A stretch of DNA of 64,000 nt. Origin: Bog-473 sp036502025. Lineage in GTDB: Bacteria > Actinomycetota > Acidimicrobiia > Acidimicrobiales > RAAP-2. Within the stretch, counting starts at the first letter, position 1, and each line of letters opens with the position of its first letter. Positions 50,932-61,442 of this stretch are shown here, piece after piece. Both the position numbers and the translations under genes were made by a program. Location of the stretch: the NCBI GenBank assembly GCA_036502025.1, contig DASXZJ010000171.1, positions 3,419-67,418 of the forward strand, given 5' to 3'. A model generated the notes under the pieces. The model searched no databases. It had not been told where the DNA came from and was given only the letters and a program-made list of their open reading frames with translations.

Positions 50932-51437
50932 AGAACTTCATCGTCGAGGTCGTTGTCTTCCTCGTCCTGACCTTCCTCATCGGGAGGAAGGTCGGCCCGA
51001 TGATCAAGACGGCCATGGAGAAGACACAGGAGAAGATCCGGGCCTCGCTCGAAGCGGCCGACCAGGCGGCCGCTGACGCGGCGGCCGCCGACGACGAGCG
51101 CCACCACAAGCTGGAGGAGGCCCGTCAGAGCGCGCAGGAGATCCTGGCCCAGGCCAACCGGACGGCCGAGGCGGTGCGCACCGGCGCCCAGGCCCGGGGC
51201 CAAACGGACTACGAGCGCATCGTGGGCGGGGCCGAGGTCGAGGTGGCGCTGGCCCGTCAGCGTGCCGTCGAAGAAGCGGCGAGCCGTCTGGGCCAGATCG
51301 TCATGGATCTGGTCGAGCGCGTGATCACCCGTGAGGTGAGCGCCGAGGCGCACCACGAGCTCATTGCCGAAGCGGTCAGCGCCCTGCGCGCCGACGCCAC
51401 CGGCGGCGCGGCTGCCACTTCGGGGGCCCGCCAGTGA
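50928..51437 (+). CDS. Second ATP synthase b-type subunit (b')
   Basis: The 169-residue protein is a paralogue of the preceding atpF: membrane helix FIVEVVVFLVLTFLIGRKV, then SLEAADQAAADAAAADDER and a near-identical C-terminal half (RTAEAVRTGAQARGQ, VALARQRAVEEAASRLG, EAHHELIAEAVSALRADA). It looks like a tandem duplication, giving a b/b' heterodimer. It ends with GTGA overlapping the delta gene, so the pair b' + delta sits exactly where mycobacteria carry a single b-delta fusion. Confidence 0.85.
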   Translation: MKNFIVEVVVFLVLTFLIGRKVGPMIKTAMEKTQEKIRASLEAADQAAADAAAADDERHHKLEEARQSAQEILAQANRTAEAVRTGAQARGQTDYERIVGGAEVEVALARQRAVEEAASRLGQIVMDLVERVITREVSAEAHHELIAEAVSALRADATGGAAATSGARQ

Positions 51438-52392
51438 ATCCCGCCCTGCAGGGGTACGCCGCGGCGGTGGTCGAGTCCGCCGGTTCCGGGGGCCATGCGC
51501 TCGGCGACCTGGCCCACGATCTCGAATCGATTGAGCAACTGGTCCTGGCCAACGCGACGCTGCGGTCGGCGCTCACCGACACCGCCGTGCGTGGGGCCGT
51601 CCGACGGGCCGTCCTGCTCGATCTCCTGGCCGGCAAGGTATCCGAGCCGGCCCGCCGGCTGGCCGCCTTCGCCAGCTCGGCGGTGCGGGCGCCCGAGGTA
51701 CCCGCCGCCCTGGGCTGGGTGGCCGCCCAGGCGCGTCACGCCGCCGAAGGGCAGGAGTTGACCCAGCCGCCGCTGAGCCTGACCCAGTCCCGTGACCGGG
51801 TCGGTGGCTACGCCACGGCCGTCTTGGAGGACAGCTCCACGGCGCAGCTGGAGTCGATGGAGGACGAGCTCTTCCGGTTCGCCCGGATCGTCGCCGACAC
51901 CCCGGCCCTGCGGGCCGCGCTGGTCGATCGCAACCTGTCCGTCGAGGCCCGGCAGGACCTGGCCACCCAGCTGCTCGAGGGCAAGGTGGAGGCCGGCACC
52001 GTGTCGCTGGTGCGATTCGCCGTGGCCGGCGGGCGCTCCCGCGACATCGTGGGCACCCTGGACTGGCTGGTCGAGCAAACGGCCAAGGCCCGGGGCTGGC
52101 GCATCGCCCGGGTTCGTTCGGCGGCGCTGATCGAAGAGGGTCAGCAGACGACGCTGTCGCAGTCCCTGGCCACCCTGGCGGGCGCCCCGGTCGAGCTGCA
52201 GGTCGTCATCGACCCGCGGTTGCTGAGCGGCGCCGTCATTCAGATCGGCGACCTCCAAGTGGATGCCAGCGCACGAGGAAAGATCGACGCCTTGCGGGAG
52301 CACCTCTTGCCCGGAGGGTGGGAGGACAGTGGATTTCACGCCGCGACATCGCGGCCGAGGGGCACGACGACACCGACAAAGGGAGCAGGTTG

Positions 52393-52393
<1 letters not shown>
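51434..52393 (+). CDS. atpH: ATP synthase subunit delta with duplicated N-terminal domain
   Basis: At 319 residues this is far longer than the about 180-residue delta of other bacteria. The extra length is an internal repeat: residues 5-80 (LQGYAAAVVESAG ... SALTDTAVRGAVRRAVLLDLLAGKVSEPARRLAAF) are matched by 123-197 (VGGYATAVLEDSS ... RAALVDRNLSVEARQDLATQLLEGKVEAGTVSLVRF). The C-terminal part (RIARVRSAALIEEGQ, VIQIGDLQVDAS) is the normal delta end. Delta links the b stalk to F1. The stop overlaps the atpA ATG by 1 nt (TGATG). Confidence 0.85.
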
Positions 52394-53916
<1,523 letters not shown>

Positions 53917-53919
53917 CCG

Positions 53920-54837
53920 ATGGCCGGAGGCCAAGAGCGCGTCCTGCGGCGCCGCATCCGCAGCGTGCAGTCCACCAGGAAGATCACCAAGGCCATGGAG
54001 CTGATCGCCGCCTCGCGCATCGTGCGCGCCCAGGCGCGCATCGCGGCCAACCGGCCCTACCGGGCCGGCATGGAGAAGATCCTGCGGGAGACCGCGCTGG
54101 CCGACCCGACGGCGGCCCAGAAGCTGCTCGGGACGCCCGAGGCCCCCGCCCGCGTCGGCATCCTGGCCATCGTGGGCGACCGCGGCCTGGCCGGGTCCTA
54201 CAACTCGGGCGTGCTGCGGGCCACCGAGCGCCTGGTGGCTGAGCACGCCCGCAACGGGGTCGAGGTCACGCTGTGGACCGTGGGCAAGAAGGCCCCGGGC
54301 TACTTCCGCTACCGCGGCGTCGAGATGGCGCGCTCGTTCGCCGGCATCGCCGATCGGCCCGAGTTCGCCGACGCCCGGGCCGTGGCGGCGACCGTGACGG
54401 GACCCTTCGTGGCCGGCGAGATGGACCTGGTCCAGATGGTCTCGACCCGATTCATCTCCGCCGGCACCCAGCGGGTGCAGACGCTGCAGATGCTGCCCCT
54501 CCCGCTCCCCGAGGAAGAGGAGGGGGGCGACAGCCGGCTGGACGACATGCCCGCCGGCACCGTGGGCTACACCGAGTTCGAGCCTGAGCCGGCCACGTTG
54601 CTGGCCAAGCTGGCCCCCCAGGCGGCCGAGTCCGAGATCTTCTCGGCCCTGCTCGAAGGGTCGGCCTCCTTCTTCACCGCCCAGCAACGGGCCATGGCCG
54701 CGGCGACGGAGAACGCCGATGAGCTCGTCCGCACCCTGACCCGCGTCATGAACCGCGCCCGTCAGGACTCCATCACCACCGAGATCATGGAAATCGTGGG
54801 CGGCGCCGAGGCGCTCCGCCAGTCGAAGGGAGCTTGA
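53920..54837 (+). CDS. atpG: ATP synthase subunit gamma
   Basis: The 305-residue rotor shaft has the N-terminal coiled helix IRSVQSTRKITKAMELIAASRI, VGDRGLAGSYNSGV and the C-terminal helix DELVRTLTRVMNRARQDSITTEIMEIVGG. A Glu/Gly-rich loop (LPLPEEEEGGDSRLDD) inserts near 195-210, in the region where actinobacterial and mycobacterial gamma subunits carry extra loops. The gene starts 3 nt after atpA. Confidence 0.96.
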   Translation: MAGGQERVLRRRIRSVQSTRKITKAMELIAASRIVRAQARIAANRPYRAGMEKILRETALADPTAAQKLLGTPEAPARVGILAIVGDRGLAGSYNSGVLRATERLVAEHARNGVEVTLWTVGKKAPGYFRYRGVEMARSFAGIADRPEFADARAVAATVTGPFVAGEMDLVQMVSTRFISAGTQRVQTLQMLPLPLPEEEEGGDSRLDDMPAGTVGYTEFEPEPATLLAKLAPQAAESEIFSALLEGSASFFTAQQRAMAAATENADELVRTLTRVMNRARQDSITTEIMEIVGGAEALRQSKGA

Positions 54838-54842
54838 CCGCA

Positions 54843-56297
54843 ATGACCACCACCGCAAGCCAGGACACCGTCCCGGCGGGCACGCTGGAAGACGGCCGCA
54901 TCGTCTCCATCGCCGGGCCCGTCGTCGACGTGGAGTTCCCGCCCCACGCGCTGCCCGAGATCAACCACGCCGTGGAGTTCACCATCGAGCTCGACGGGAC
55001 CACCAACGTGGTCACCGCCGAGGTGGCCCAGCAGATCGGCGACGGCCGGGTGCGCTGCATCTGCATGCAGCAGACCGACGGGCTGGTACGGGGTGCCCCC
55101 GTGCGCAACCTGGGTCGTGGCATCACCGTGCCGGTGGGCAACGCCGTGCTCGGGCACGTCTTCAACGTGCTGGGCCAGCCGCTGGACACCGACTCGATCG
55201 AGGGGATCGACGACTACTGGGAGATCCACCGCAGCGCGCCGGCCTTCGACCAGCTCGAGCCGCGCTCGGTGATGTTCGAGACCGGGATCAAGGTGGTCGA
55301 CCTCCTGGAGCCCTATGTCCAGGGTGGGAAGATCGGCCTCTTCGGCGGGGCCGGCGTGGGCAAGACCGTCATCATCCAGGAGATGATCCACCGGGTTGCC
55401 CAGCAGCACGGTGGGGTCTCGGTCTTCGCCGGCGTGGGGGAGCGCACCCGCGAGGGCACCGACATGTGGCTCGAGATGCAGGAGTCCGGGGTCATCGACA
55501 AGGCCGCCCTGGTCTACGGCCAGATGGACGAGCCCCCGGGCGTGCGCCTGCGGGTCGGCCTGGCCGCGCTGACCATGGCCGAATACTTCCGTGACGTGCA
55601 GAACCAGGACGTGCTGCTCTTCGTGGACAACATCTTCCGCTTCGTCCAGGCCGGGTCGGAAGTCTCGACCCTGCTGGGCCGCATGCCTTCGGCCGTGGGC
55701 TACCAGCCCACCCTGGCCGACGAGATGGGTGAGCTCCAGGAGCGCATCACCTCCACCAAGGGCAAGTCGATCACCTCGCTCCAAGCGGTCTACGTCCCGG
55801 CGGACGACTACACCGATCCGGCGCCCTTCACCACCTTCACCCACCTCGACGCCACCACCGAGCTGTCCCGCCAGATCGCCGCGCTGGGCATCTACCCGGC
55901 GGTGGACCCGTTGGCCTCGACGTCGAACATCCTGGCGCCCGAGATCGTGGGCGAGCGCCACTACGCCGTGGCCCGGAGGGTCCAGGAGGTGCTGCAGCGT
56001 TACAAGGAGCTGCAGGACATCATCGCCATCCTCGGCATGGACGAGCTCTCCGAGGAGGACCGGGTGACGGTGACCCGGGCCCGCAAGATCCAGCGGTTCC
56101 TGTCCCAGCCGTTCTTCGTGGCCGAGGTCTTCACCGGCGTGCCCGGGATCTTCGTGCCGATCGACGAGACGGTCGAGTCGTTCGAGGCTCTGGTCAACGG
56201 CGACCTCGACAGCCTCCCCGAACAGGCCTTCCTCAACGTCGGTGGGGTCGAGTCGGTGCTGGCCAAGGCCAAGACGCTCCAGGACGAGGCGGGCTAG
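54843..56297 (+). CDS. atpD: ATP synthase subunit beta
   Basis: The 484-residue catalytic subunit has FGGAGVGKTVIIQE (Walker A) near 168, FAGVGERTREGTDM, the DELSEED-type loop read as DELSEEDRV and ALQAVYVPADDYTDPAP. ATG 54843 is preferred over TTG 54834. The TAG stop overlaps the epsilon GTG by 1 nt. Confidence 0.97.
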   Translation: MTTTASQDTVPAGTLEDGRIVSIAGPVVDVEFPPHALPEINHAVEFTIELDGTTNVVTAEVAQQIGDGRVRCICMQQTDGLVRGAPVRNLGRGITVPVGNAVLGHVFNVLGQPLDTDSIEGIDDYWEIHRSAPAFDQLEPRSVMFETGIKVVDLLEPYVQGGKIGLFGGAGVGKTVIIQEMIHRVAQQHGGVSVFAGVGERTREGTDMWLEMQESGVIDKAALVYGQMDEPPGVRLRVGLAALTMAEYFRDVQNQDVLLFVDNIFRFVQAGSEVSTLLGRMPSAVGYQPTLADEMGELQERITSTKGKSITSLQAVYVPADDYTDPAPFTTFTHLDATTELSRQIAALGIYPAVDPLASTSNILAPEIVGERHYAVARRVQEVLQRYKELQDIIAILGMDELSEEDRVTVTRARKIQRFLSQPFFVAEVFTGVPGIFVPIDETVESFEALVNGDLDSLPEQAFLNVGGVESVLAKAKTLQDEAG

Positions 56298-56812
56298 TGG
56301 CCGACGGCGTCTTCGGGGTGGAGGTGGTCACGCCCGAGCAGTCGCTGGTCGCCGGCGGGGCCACCGCGGTCGTGCTGGCCACCTCGGAGGGATCGCTCAC
56401 CGTGCTGGACGGGCACACGCCCCTGGTCGGTGACGTGGCCCCCGGCGAAGTCAAGGTGGATCAGCCCGACGGCCCGCAACTGCGGCTGGCGGTCCACGGC
56501 GGTTTCGTCCAGGTCGACACCAGCCCCGGCGCGGCCGAAGGGCTGGCCGAGGGCGACGGTCCGCTGCCGGGGCTGTCGACCAGGGTCACCGTGCTGGCCG
56601 GGATCGCCGAGCTGTCCGAGGAGATCGACGTGCCGCGGGCCGAGGCGGCCCGTGAGGCGGCGGCGCAGCGGGTGAGCGAGCTCTCCTCGGGGCGGGTCGG
56701 CACATCCGACCAGTCCGAAGGGACAACCACCCCCGATGCCGCGTTGGCCGAGGCCGAGCAGGCGCTGGCCCGGGCCGAACTGCGCCTCAGCGTGGCGGCC
56801 GGCGGCGAGTAG
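56297..56812 (+). CDS. atpC: ATP synthase subunit epsilon
   Basis: The 171-residue product has the beta-sandwich start VEVVTPEQSLVAGGATAVVLATSEGSLTVLDGHTPLVGDV, the normal F1-epsilon head, but an extended acidic and low-complexity C-terminal region (SSGRVGTSDQSEGTTTP) before the last helix. It regulates ATP hydrolysis. It ends the operon; 58 nt follow before a membrane protein gene. Confidence 0.93.
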   Translation: MADGVFGVEVVTPEQSLVAGGATAVVLATSEGSLTVLDGHTPLVGDVAPGEVKVDQPDGPQLRLAVHGGFVQVDTSPGAAEGLAEGDGPLPGLSTRVTVLAGIAELSEEIDVPRAEAAREAAAQRVSELSSGRVGTSDQSEGTTTPDAALAEAEQALARAELRLSVAAGGE

Positions 56813-56856
56813 CGGAAGCCGAGAGGACGTCGGTCCGGGGCTCCCCGAATCGGCGC

Positions 56857-56862
56857 TAGGTT
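56857..56862 (+). promoter_or_regulatory. Putative leaderless -10 box upstream of the DUF6629-like gene
   Basis: TAGGTT ends 8 nt before GTG 56871, with no ribosome site between. Confidence 0.35.
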
Positions 56863-56870
56863 GACCCCAC

Positions 56871-57533
56871 GTGTGCTTTTCCCCTGAAGGCGACCTGGCC
56901 GGGGGTCTCGTCGTCACCACCATCGGGGTAGACGCCCTCCGACACCTGCGGGGCCGGAACAACTACCTCCTGCTGGCCGTCCTGCCCGTGATGCTGGGCG
57001 TGCACCAGCTCATCGAGACCTTCGTCTGGTGGTCCCTCCAGGGCCACGTGTCGCACACGATCGGACGGGTGGCCATGTGGGTCTACCTGGCCATCGCGCT
57101 GGTGGTGGTGCCGATCTTCGTCCCGGTGGCCGTTCTCAGCATCGAGCCCACGCCCCGGCGGCGGTGGGTCATCGCGCCGTTCGTGGTGCTGGGAATCGGG
57201 GTGGGCGTCGTGCTGCTGGTGGCCCTGCTCCGCGACACCGTCAGTGTCCAGCTCGGCCACTACCACCTCTCCTACAGCATCGGCCTGAGCGACGGTCTGT
57301 TGATCATCGGGCTGTACGTGGTGGCTACCTGCGCCCCCCTGCTCTTCTCGGGCTACCGCCACGTGGTGATCTTCGGCCTGGCCAACCTGGTGGCCGTGGT
57401 CATCCTGGCCCGCCTCACCGCCGACGGCTTCGCCTCGCTCTGGTGCTTCTACGCGGCCCTGGCCAGTGGCGCGATCACGCTCCACATGCGCTTCGCCAAG
57501 CCGCATCGAGCGCAGCCCTACGTCCTCACGTAG
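56871..57533 (+). CDS. DUF6629-like membrane protein
   Basis: The 220-residue protein begins MCFSPEGDLAGGLVV (GTG start) and contains GVHQLIETFVWWSLQGHV, then about six membrane helices and a polar C-terminus. The MCFSP start with a Gln-Leu-Ile-Glu-x-x-Val-Trp-Trp motif is typical of an actinobacterial family of unknown function (DUF6629, from memory). It lies just after the ATP synthase operon. No function can be given. Confidence 0.7.
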   Translation: MCFSPEGDLAGGLVVTTIGVDALRHLRGRNNYLLLAVLPVMLGVHQLIETFVWWSLQGHVSHTIGRVAMWVYLAIALVVVPIFVPVAVLSIEPTPRRRWVIAPFVVLGIGVGVVLLVALLRDTVSVQLGHYHLSYSIGLSDGLLIIGLYVVATCAPLLFSGYRHVVIFGLANLVAVVILARLTADGFASLWCFYAALASGAITLHMRFAKPHRAQPYVLT

Positions 57534-57606
57534 CTCGACGGGTCGGTTGCGGCCCGTTGTCACCGGGTATCGCTACTCCGGGCGATCCGGCCTGGAGAGG
57601 AGACAG

Positions 57607-58167
57607 ATGACAACACTCGAGCACCGGCCGAACACCGCGCTCCTGGTGGTCGACGTGCAGACCGGCGTCGTCGACGGGGCGCACGAGCGCGACGTCGTGG
57701 TGGCCAACGTTGGCCGTCTGGTCGAGAAGGCGCGACGGGAGCGCGTCCCCGTGATCTGGGTCCAGCACAGCGACGAGGACCTGGCGAAGGGGAGCGACGA
57801 CTGGCGCATCGTCGCCGAGCTCGCGCCCGACGACGCCGAGCCCCACGTCGACAAGAACTACGGCGACTCCTTTGAGGACACCAACCTCGAGACCGTGCTG
57901 TCGGGCCTAGGGGTCGGGCGACTGGTCGTGGTCGGCGCGCAGTCCGACGTCTGCATCCGCTCGACGCTGCACGGCGCGCTGGTCCGGGGGTATGACACAA
58001 CGCTGGTCAAGGACGCCCATACGACGGTGGACCTGACCCGCTTGGGGGCGCCACCGCCGCACCAGGTCGTGGCGCACACCAACCTGTACTGGTCCTTCCA
58101 GACGGCGCCGGGGCGGTCGGCGGGCGCCGTCGAGACCAGGGAGGTCGACTTCTCCGGCGCCTCCTGA
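57607..58167 (+). CDS. Isochorismatase-family cysteine hydrolase
   Basis: The 186-residue protein has the catalytic triad of the family: D16 (LLVVDVQTG), K83 (HVDKNYGDSF) and C116 (QSDVCIRSTL), with the cis-peptide region before the cysteine. Members hydrolyse amides such as nicotinamide, N-carbamoyl amides or isochorismate; the substrate is not identifiable. ATG 57607 is preceded by GGAGAGGAG. It is convergent with the next gene. Confidence 0.88.
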   Translation: MTTLEHRPNTALLVVDVQTGVVDGAHERDVVVANVGRLVEKARRERVPVIWVQHSDEDLAKGSDDWRIVAELAPDDAEPHVDKNYGDSFEDTNLETVLSGLGVGRLVVVGAQSDVCIRSTLHGALVRGYDTTLVKDAHTTVDLTRLGAPPPHQVVAHTNLYWSFQTAPGRSAGAVETREVDFSGAS

Positions 58168-58196
58168 CGACGTCGGCCCGGTGCTCCCATGCCGGC

Positions 58197-58598
58197 TCAC
58201 GCTCCGGCTGGGATCTTTGGAGTGAGCTGGCCCAGGTCGAAATAGTCGCGCCACGCTTCAATGGCTCCGTCGCGGACCTCGATGATCCCCATCAGCGGCA
58301 GCGTGAGTGTCGTGCCATCCCTGACGAAGTAGTCGATTCGTTCCGTCATGACGATGCGGCCGTTGGTCGCCATATGGAGGATGTCCACATCGACCTCGCC
58401 ACCCATCTCCATGAATTCGGCGAACGTGGCCACGATGGCGTCCCGTCCGCTGACCGCTTCCATCGGCAGGTTGTGGTACACGGCGCTCTCGGCGAAGAAC
58501 GGCCCCAGGCCGGCGGCATCACGCCGGGGCCAGGCCGCGATGAAGGCCGCGATGAACGTGTGGACGATCTCCGCTGGAGTGGACCCTTGTGGCAGCAC
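58197..58598 (-). CDS. Limonene-1,2-epoxide hydrolase-family protein
   Basis: The 133-residue alpha+beta barrel protein keeps the epoxide hydrolase triad: R87 and D89 in MTERIDYF and D118 in AWRDYFDLGQL, with the SGRDAIVATFAEF helix before. Members open small epoxides; a SnoaL-like cyclase fold is the alternative. Start GTG 58598 lies 8 nt after TACCCT (58612-58607), consistent with a leaderless message. It is divergent from the alpha/beta hydrolase. Confidence 0.8.
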   Translation of the reverse strand: MLPQGSTPAEIVHTFIAAFIAAWPRRDAAGLGPFFAESAVYHNLPMEAVSGRDAIVATFAEFMEMGGEVDVDILHMATNGRIVMTERIDYFVRDGTTLTLPLMGIIEVRDGAIEAWRDYFDLGQLTPKIPAGA

Positions 58599-58606
58599 CT
58601 ACTCCA

Positions 58607-58612
58607 AGGGTA
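58607..58612 (-). promoter_or_regulatory. Putative leaderless -10 box of the epoxide hydrolase gene
   Basis: TACCCT on the minus strand ends 8 nt before GTG 58598. No ribosome site is seen. Confidence 0.35.
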
Positions 58613-58710
58613 GCGAGGTTGCCCGGCGCGGCCCGTCGGGTATTGCCTACCGGGGCGCGGTCGATGGAGACTCTCCATCACCGGTGCCTTTCGTGGAAGG
58701 AAGCGGGAAT

Positions 58711-59667
58711 ATGCCAGAGCAGGCCTACCTCGACTACTCGGAGCGCAGCGACGAACTCAGCGGCGGCGCTCGCCTGATCCCAGTGAGCACGCCGGTGGGG
58801 ACCTTCGGAGTGTGGACCAAGCGTGTGGGCAACAACCCCGACCTCAAGGTTCTGTTGCTGCACGGCGGACCAGGGTGCACGCACGAATATCTCGAGGCCT
58901 GCGACAGCTACCTCCCGGCCGCCGGCATCGAGTACTACTACTACGACCAGCTCGGCTCAGGCCGGAGCGACCGACCGGAGGATCTCACCTTGTGGGACCT
59001 CGACCGTTTCGTCGACGAAGTCGAGCAGGTCCGCCTGGCGCTTGGCCTCCACCGTGGCAACTTCGTGCTGTACGGGCAGTCCTGGGGTGGGATTCTCGCC
59101 ATGGAGTACGCGCTCCGCTACCAGGAGCATCTACGAGGCTTGATCATCTCCAACATGATGTCCAGCGCTCCCGCCTACAACGCCTACGCGGAGCAGGTCT
59201 TGATGCCTGAGATGGACCAGGGCGCGCTCTCCGAGATCCGGTCGCTCGAGGCGAGTGGCGACATCGAGAAGCCGCGCTACATGGAGCTACTGGTCGAACA
59301 GCACTACGTGCACCACATTCTGCGCATGCCGGTCGAGGACTGGCCTGATCCGGTGAACCGCGCCTTCGCCCACATGAATCCCTCGGTCTACGTGACGATG
59401 CAGGGGCCGAGCGAGCTCGGCATGAGCAAAGAGGCCAACCTGGCCGACTGGGAATGCACCGACAGGCTGGCCCAGATTGAGGTCCCCACCCTGGTGATCG
59501 GCGCCAGATACGACTCGATGGACCCGGCGCACATGGAGATGATGGCGGGCCAACTCCCAAAGGGTCAGTACCTCTACTGCCCGGAGGGCAGTCATCTCGC
59601 GATGTACGACGACCAGCATCGATACTTCGCCGGCCTGATGGCGTTCCTACAGGGTCTCGCCGACTGA
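58711..59667 (+). CDS. Proline-iminopeptidase-family alpha/beta hydrolase
   Basis: The 318-residue protein has the oxyanion motif LLHGGPGCTHEY (51-55 HGGPG), the DQLGSGRSD loop, the nucleophile elbow GQSWGG with S124, and a C-terminal His (GSHLAMYDD). It belongs to peptidase family S33, whose members remove N-terminal proline or other residues. ATG 58711 is preceded by GGAAGGAAG. It ends with a strong palindromic hairpin 14 nt after the stop. Confidence 0.85.
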   Translation: MPEQAYLDYSERSDELSGGARLIPVSTPVGTFGVWTKRVGNNPDLKVLLLHGGPGCTHEYLEACDSYLPAAGIEYYYYDQLGSGRSDRPEDLTLWDLDRFVDEVEQVRLALGLHRGNFVLYGQSWGGILAMEYALRYQEHLRGLIISNMMSSAPAYNAYAEQVLMPEMDQGALSEIRSLEASGDIEKPRYMELLVEQHYVHHILRMPVEDWPDPVNRAFAHMNPSVYVTMQGPSELGMSKEANLADWECTDRLAQIEVPTLVIGARYDSMDPAHMEMMAGQLPKGQYLYCPEGSHLAMYDDQHRYFAGLMAFLQGLAD

Positions 59668-59680
59668 TCCGGCGGGCCTC

Positions 59681-59699
59681 GTGCGCCGGTCCGGCGCAC
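59681..59699. terminator. Palindromic hairpin after the S33 hydrolase
   Basis: GTGCGCCGG-T-CCGGCGCAC is a 9-bp perfect inverted repeat starting 14 nt after the stop at 59667. It lacks a T-tract, so it may be a GC-type terminator. Confidence 0.45.
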
Positions 59700-59752
59700 C
59701 GGCTCAGTTGCCGTGGTACCGGTCCCCGTCGACGCGCCAGAATGTCTGGTTG

Positions 59753-60154
59753 ATGGAGACAATCGAGGTCGATGTTGACACGTCAAAGCACCGGATGGTC
59801 GATGTCACGAAAGAGCTTGAGCGATTTTGCCGCGGAAATGACGCAGGCCTCGTCAACGTGTTTGTGCCCCACGCCACGGCTGGGCTCGCGCTCATGGAGA
59901 CGGGTTCGGGTTCCGAAGCAGATCTCGTTGACGCTCTGGACCGGCTGCTCCCGCGTGACAACCGATACCGACACGCCCACGGTTCTCCGGGTCACGGGGC
60001 CGACCACGTCCTCCCCGCGTTCGTAAGCCCCTCGATCACCCTCCCCGTGTTCGGGGGTCGTCCCGCCCTGGGCCCATGGCAGTCCGTTGTACTGGTTGAC
60101 CTCAACGCCGACAATCCGCATCGCCAGGTTCGGTTCAGCTTCCTGCCGGCGTGA
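59753..60154 (+). CDS. YjbQ/UPF0047 family protein
   Basis: The 133-residue product has the family motif FVPHATAGLALMETGSGS near 38-55, RYRHAHGSPGHGADHVLPAFV and LGPWQSVVLVDLNAD. YjbQ has been linked to secondary thiamine-phosphate synthase activity; the biological role is unclear. The family histidines are conserved. ATG 59753 lies 9 nt after a CAGAAT box. Gene length is normal. Confidence 0.85.
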   Translation: METIEVDVDTSKHRMVDVTKELERFCRGNDAGLVNVFVPHATAGLALMETGSGSEADLVDALDRLLPRDNRYRHAHGSPGHGADHVLPAFVSPSITLPVFGGRPALGPWQSVVLVDLNADNPHRQVRFSFLPA

Positions 60155-60206
60155 CGCCCCGGTAGGGTCATCAACGACCCGTTGCTCCCGGGGACAGCGG
60201 TCACGG

Positions 60207-60212
60207 TAGGTT
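60207..60212 (+). promoter_or_regulatory. Putative leaderless -10 box of the HAD hydrolase gene
   Basis: TAGGTT ends 6 nt before ATG 60219; TTGCTC at 60182-60187 is a loose -35 at 19 nt. Confidence 0.35.
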
Positions 60213-60218
60213 CTGATC

Positions 60219-60941
60219 ATGGCCCCCGCCGTCGACGCTCCCGTCGCCGTGCTGCTCGACGCCGGCGGCGTGTTCGTCCTCCCGGACCCGGATCGGATCC
60301 TGGGCGCCTTCACGCGAGCTGAGTGCTCGGTTCCCCGAGCGGTGCTGGCCGACGCGCACTACCGGGCCGCAGCACGGTTCGGCATCGATCTCGACGTAGA
60401 GGCGTACTGGACCGAGGCCTGGCTCGAATACCTTCAGACCTATGTCATCGAGTGCGGCGTTCCTCCCGACCGGCGTGAAGAGGCCCATCGCCACCTCGAC
60501 AGCGAGTTCGCCGATGCCGCGCTGTGGGTCGATCCGGTCCAAGGAAGCCGCGAAGGCTTGGAGGCCCTCGCCGGAACCGGAGTTCGCCTCGGCATCGTCT
60601 CGAACGCCGACGGCATGATGGGCTCGCGGCTGGCCAAGCTTGCGCTGTGCCAGGTGGGTCCGGGCACCGGCGTGGAGATCGAGTGTGTCGTCGATTCGGG
60701 CAACGTCGGCGTCATGAAGCCAGATCCCCGGATCTTCCAAGCTGCCATCGACCTCCTCGGGCTCGAGCCGCACCAGGTCTGGTACGTCGGTGACATGCCG
60801 GCCATCGACGTCGTCGGCGCCCGTCGGGCCGGGATCCGGCCGTATCTCATGGACCCACTCGGCCTCCACCTCGACGCCGACTACGAACGGACCCCCTCCT
60901 TGGCGGCGTTGGCCCAGCTGATTGCGACAACGCCCGAGTGA
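60219..60941 (+). CDS. HAD-superfamily hydrolase
   Basis: The 240-residue protein has VLLDAGGVFVLPD (motif I, DxG rather than DxD, as in some YihX-like phosphatases), GIVSNADGMMGS (motif II), GVMKPDPRIFQAA (motif III lysine) and YVGDMPAIDVVGARRAG (motif IV). It should remove phosphate from a small metabolite. The stop overlaps the next gene start (GTGA), so the two are co-translated. Confidence 0.85.
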   Translation: MAPAVDAPVAVLLDAGGVFVLPDPDRILGAFTRAECSVPRAVLADAHYRAAARFGIDLDVEAYWTEAWLEYLQTYVIECGVPPDRREEAHRHLDSEFADAALWVDPVQGSREGLEALAGTGVRLGIVSNADGMMGSRLAKLALCQVGPGTGVEIECVVDSGNVGVMKPDPRIFQAAIDLLGLEPHQVWYVGDMPAIDVVGARRAGIRPYLMDPLGLHLDADYERTPSLAALAQLIATTPE

Positions 60942-61387
60942 GCGACGACGAGAAGGGCTCAGTCGCCTCGGCCCAGCGCGCCGCGGACGAAGGCCGGCTG
61001 GCGGAGTGGGTGGTCGACTTCCTCTCGAGCCCGGGCAGTAGCAACCCCGAGCTGGCGGCCGCCCTGGCGATGAGGGGCACGATCTACCTGGGCCCGATCA
61101 GATTCCCGCTCGACCGACTCACGCTGATGGCCGGCCCCGAAGGGGACGAGGTGGTCGTCCCCGTCGACAGGGTGGACTGGGAGTCCGACGTCGAGGACAT
61201 GGCACAAAGCATCGATCAGGGATGGCACCCCCCGCCGCTCCTGGTTTCCCATCACGACGGCAAATATCTCCTGGAGGACGGGAACCACCGCTGCGAATCG
61301 CTCCGTCGAACCGGCGCCGACTATGCCTGGACGATCCTCCTCTTCGCCGACGAGGTGGAGCGAGATCGTTTCTTGAACGAGCGTTGA
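60938..61387 (+). CDS. ParB-N-like domain protein
   Basis: The 149-residue product has the ParB/Srx-like core YLLEDGNHRCESLRRTGADYA near 110-130, which in that superfamily binds nucleotide, and an N-terminal helical stretch. Sequence evidence for a defined activity is thin. GTG 60938 overlaps the HAD gene stop by 4 nt. Confidence 0.6.
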   Translation: MSDDEKGSVASAQRAADEGRLAEWVVDFLSSPGSSNPELAAALAMRGTIYLGPIRFPLDRLTLMAGPEGDEVVVPVDRVDWESDVEDMAQSIDQGWHPPPLLVSHHDGKYLLEDGNHRCESLRRTGADYAWTILLFADEVERDRFLNER

Positions 61388-61431
61388 GGCCTGGTAGCCC
61401 CGAATCGACGTGGCTCGGTTGGGGTGAGACG

Positions 61432-61437
61432 TAGATT
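61432..61437 (+). promoter_or_regulatory. Putative leaderless -10 box of the VOC gene
   Basis: TAGATT ends 5 nt before ATG 61443. No ribosome site or -35 stands out. Confidence 0.35.
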
Positions 61438-61442
61438 GAGGC

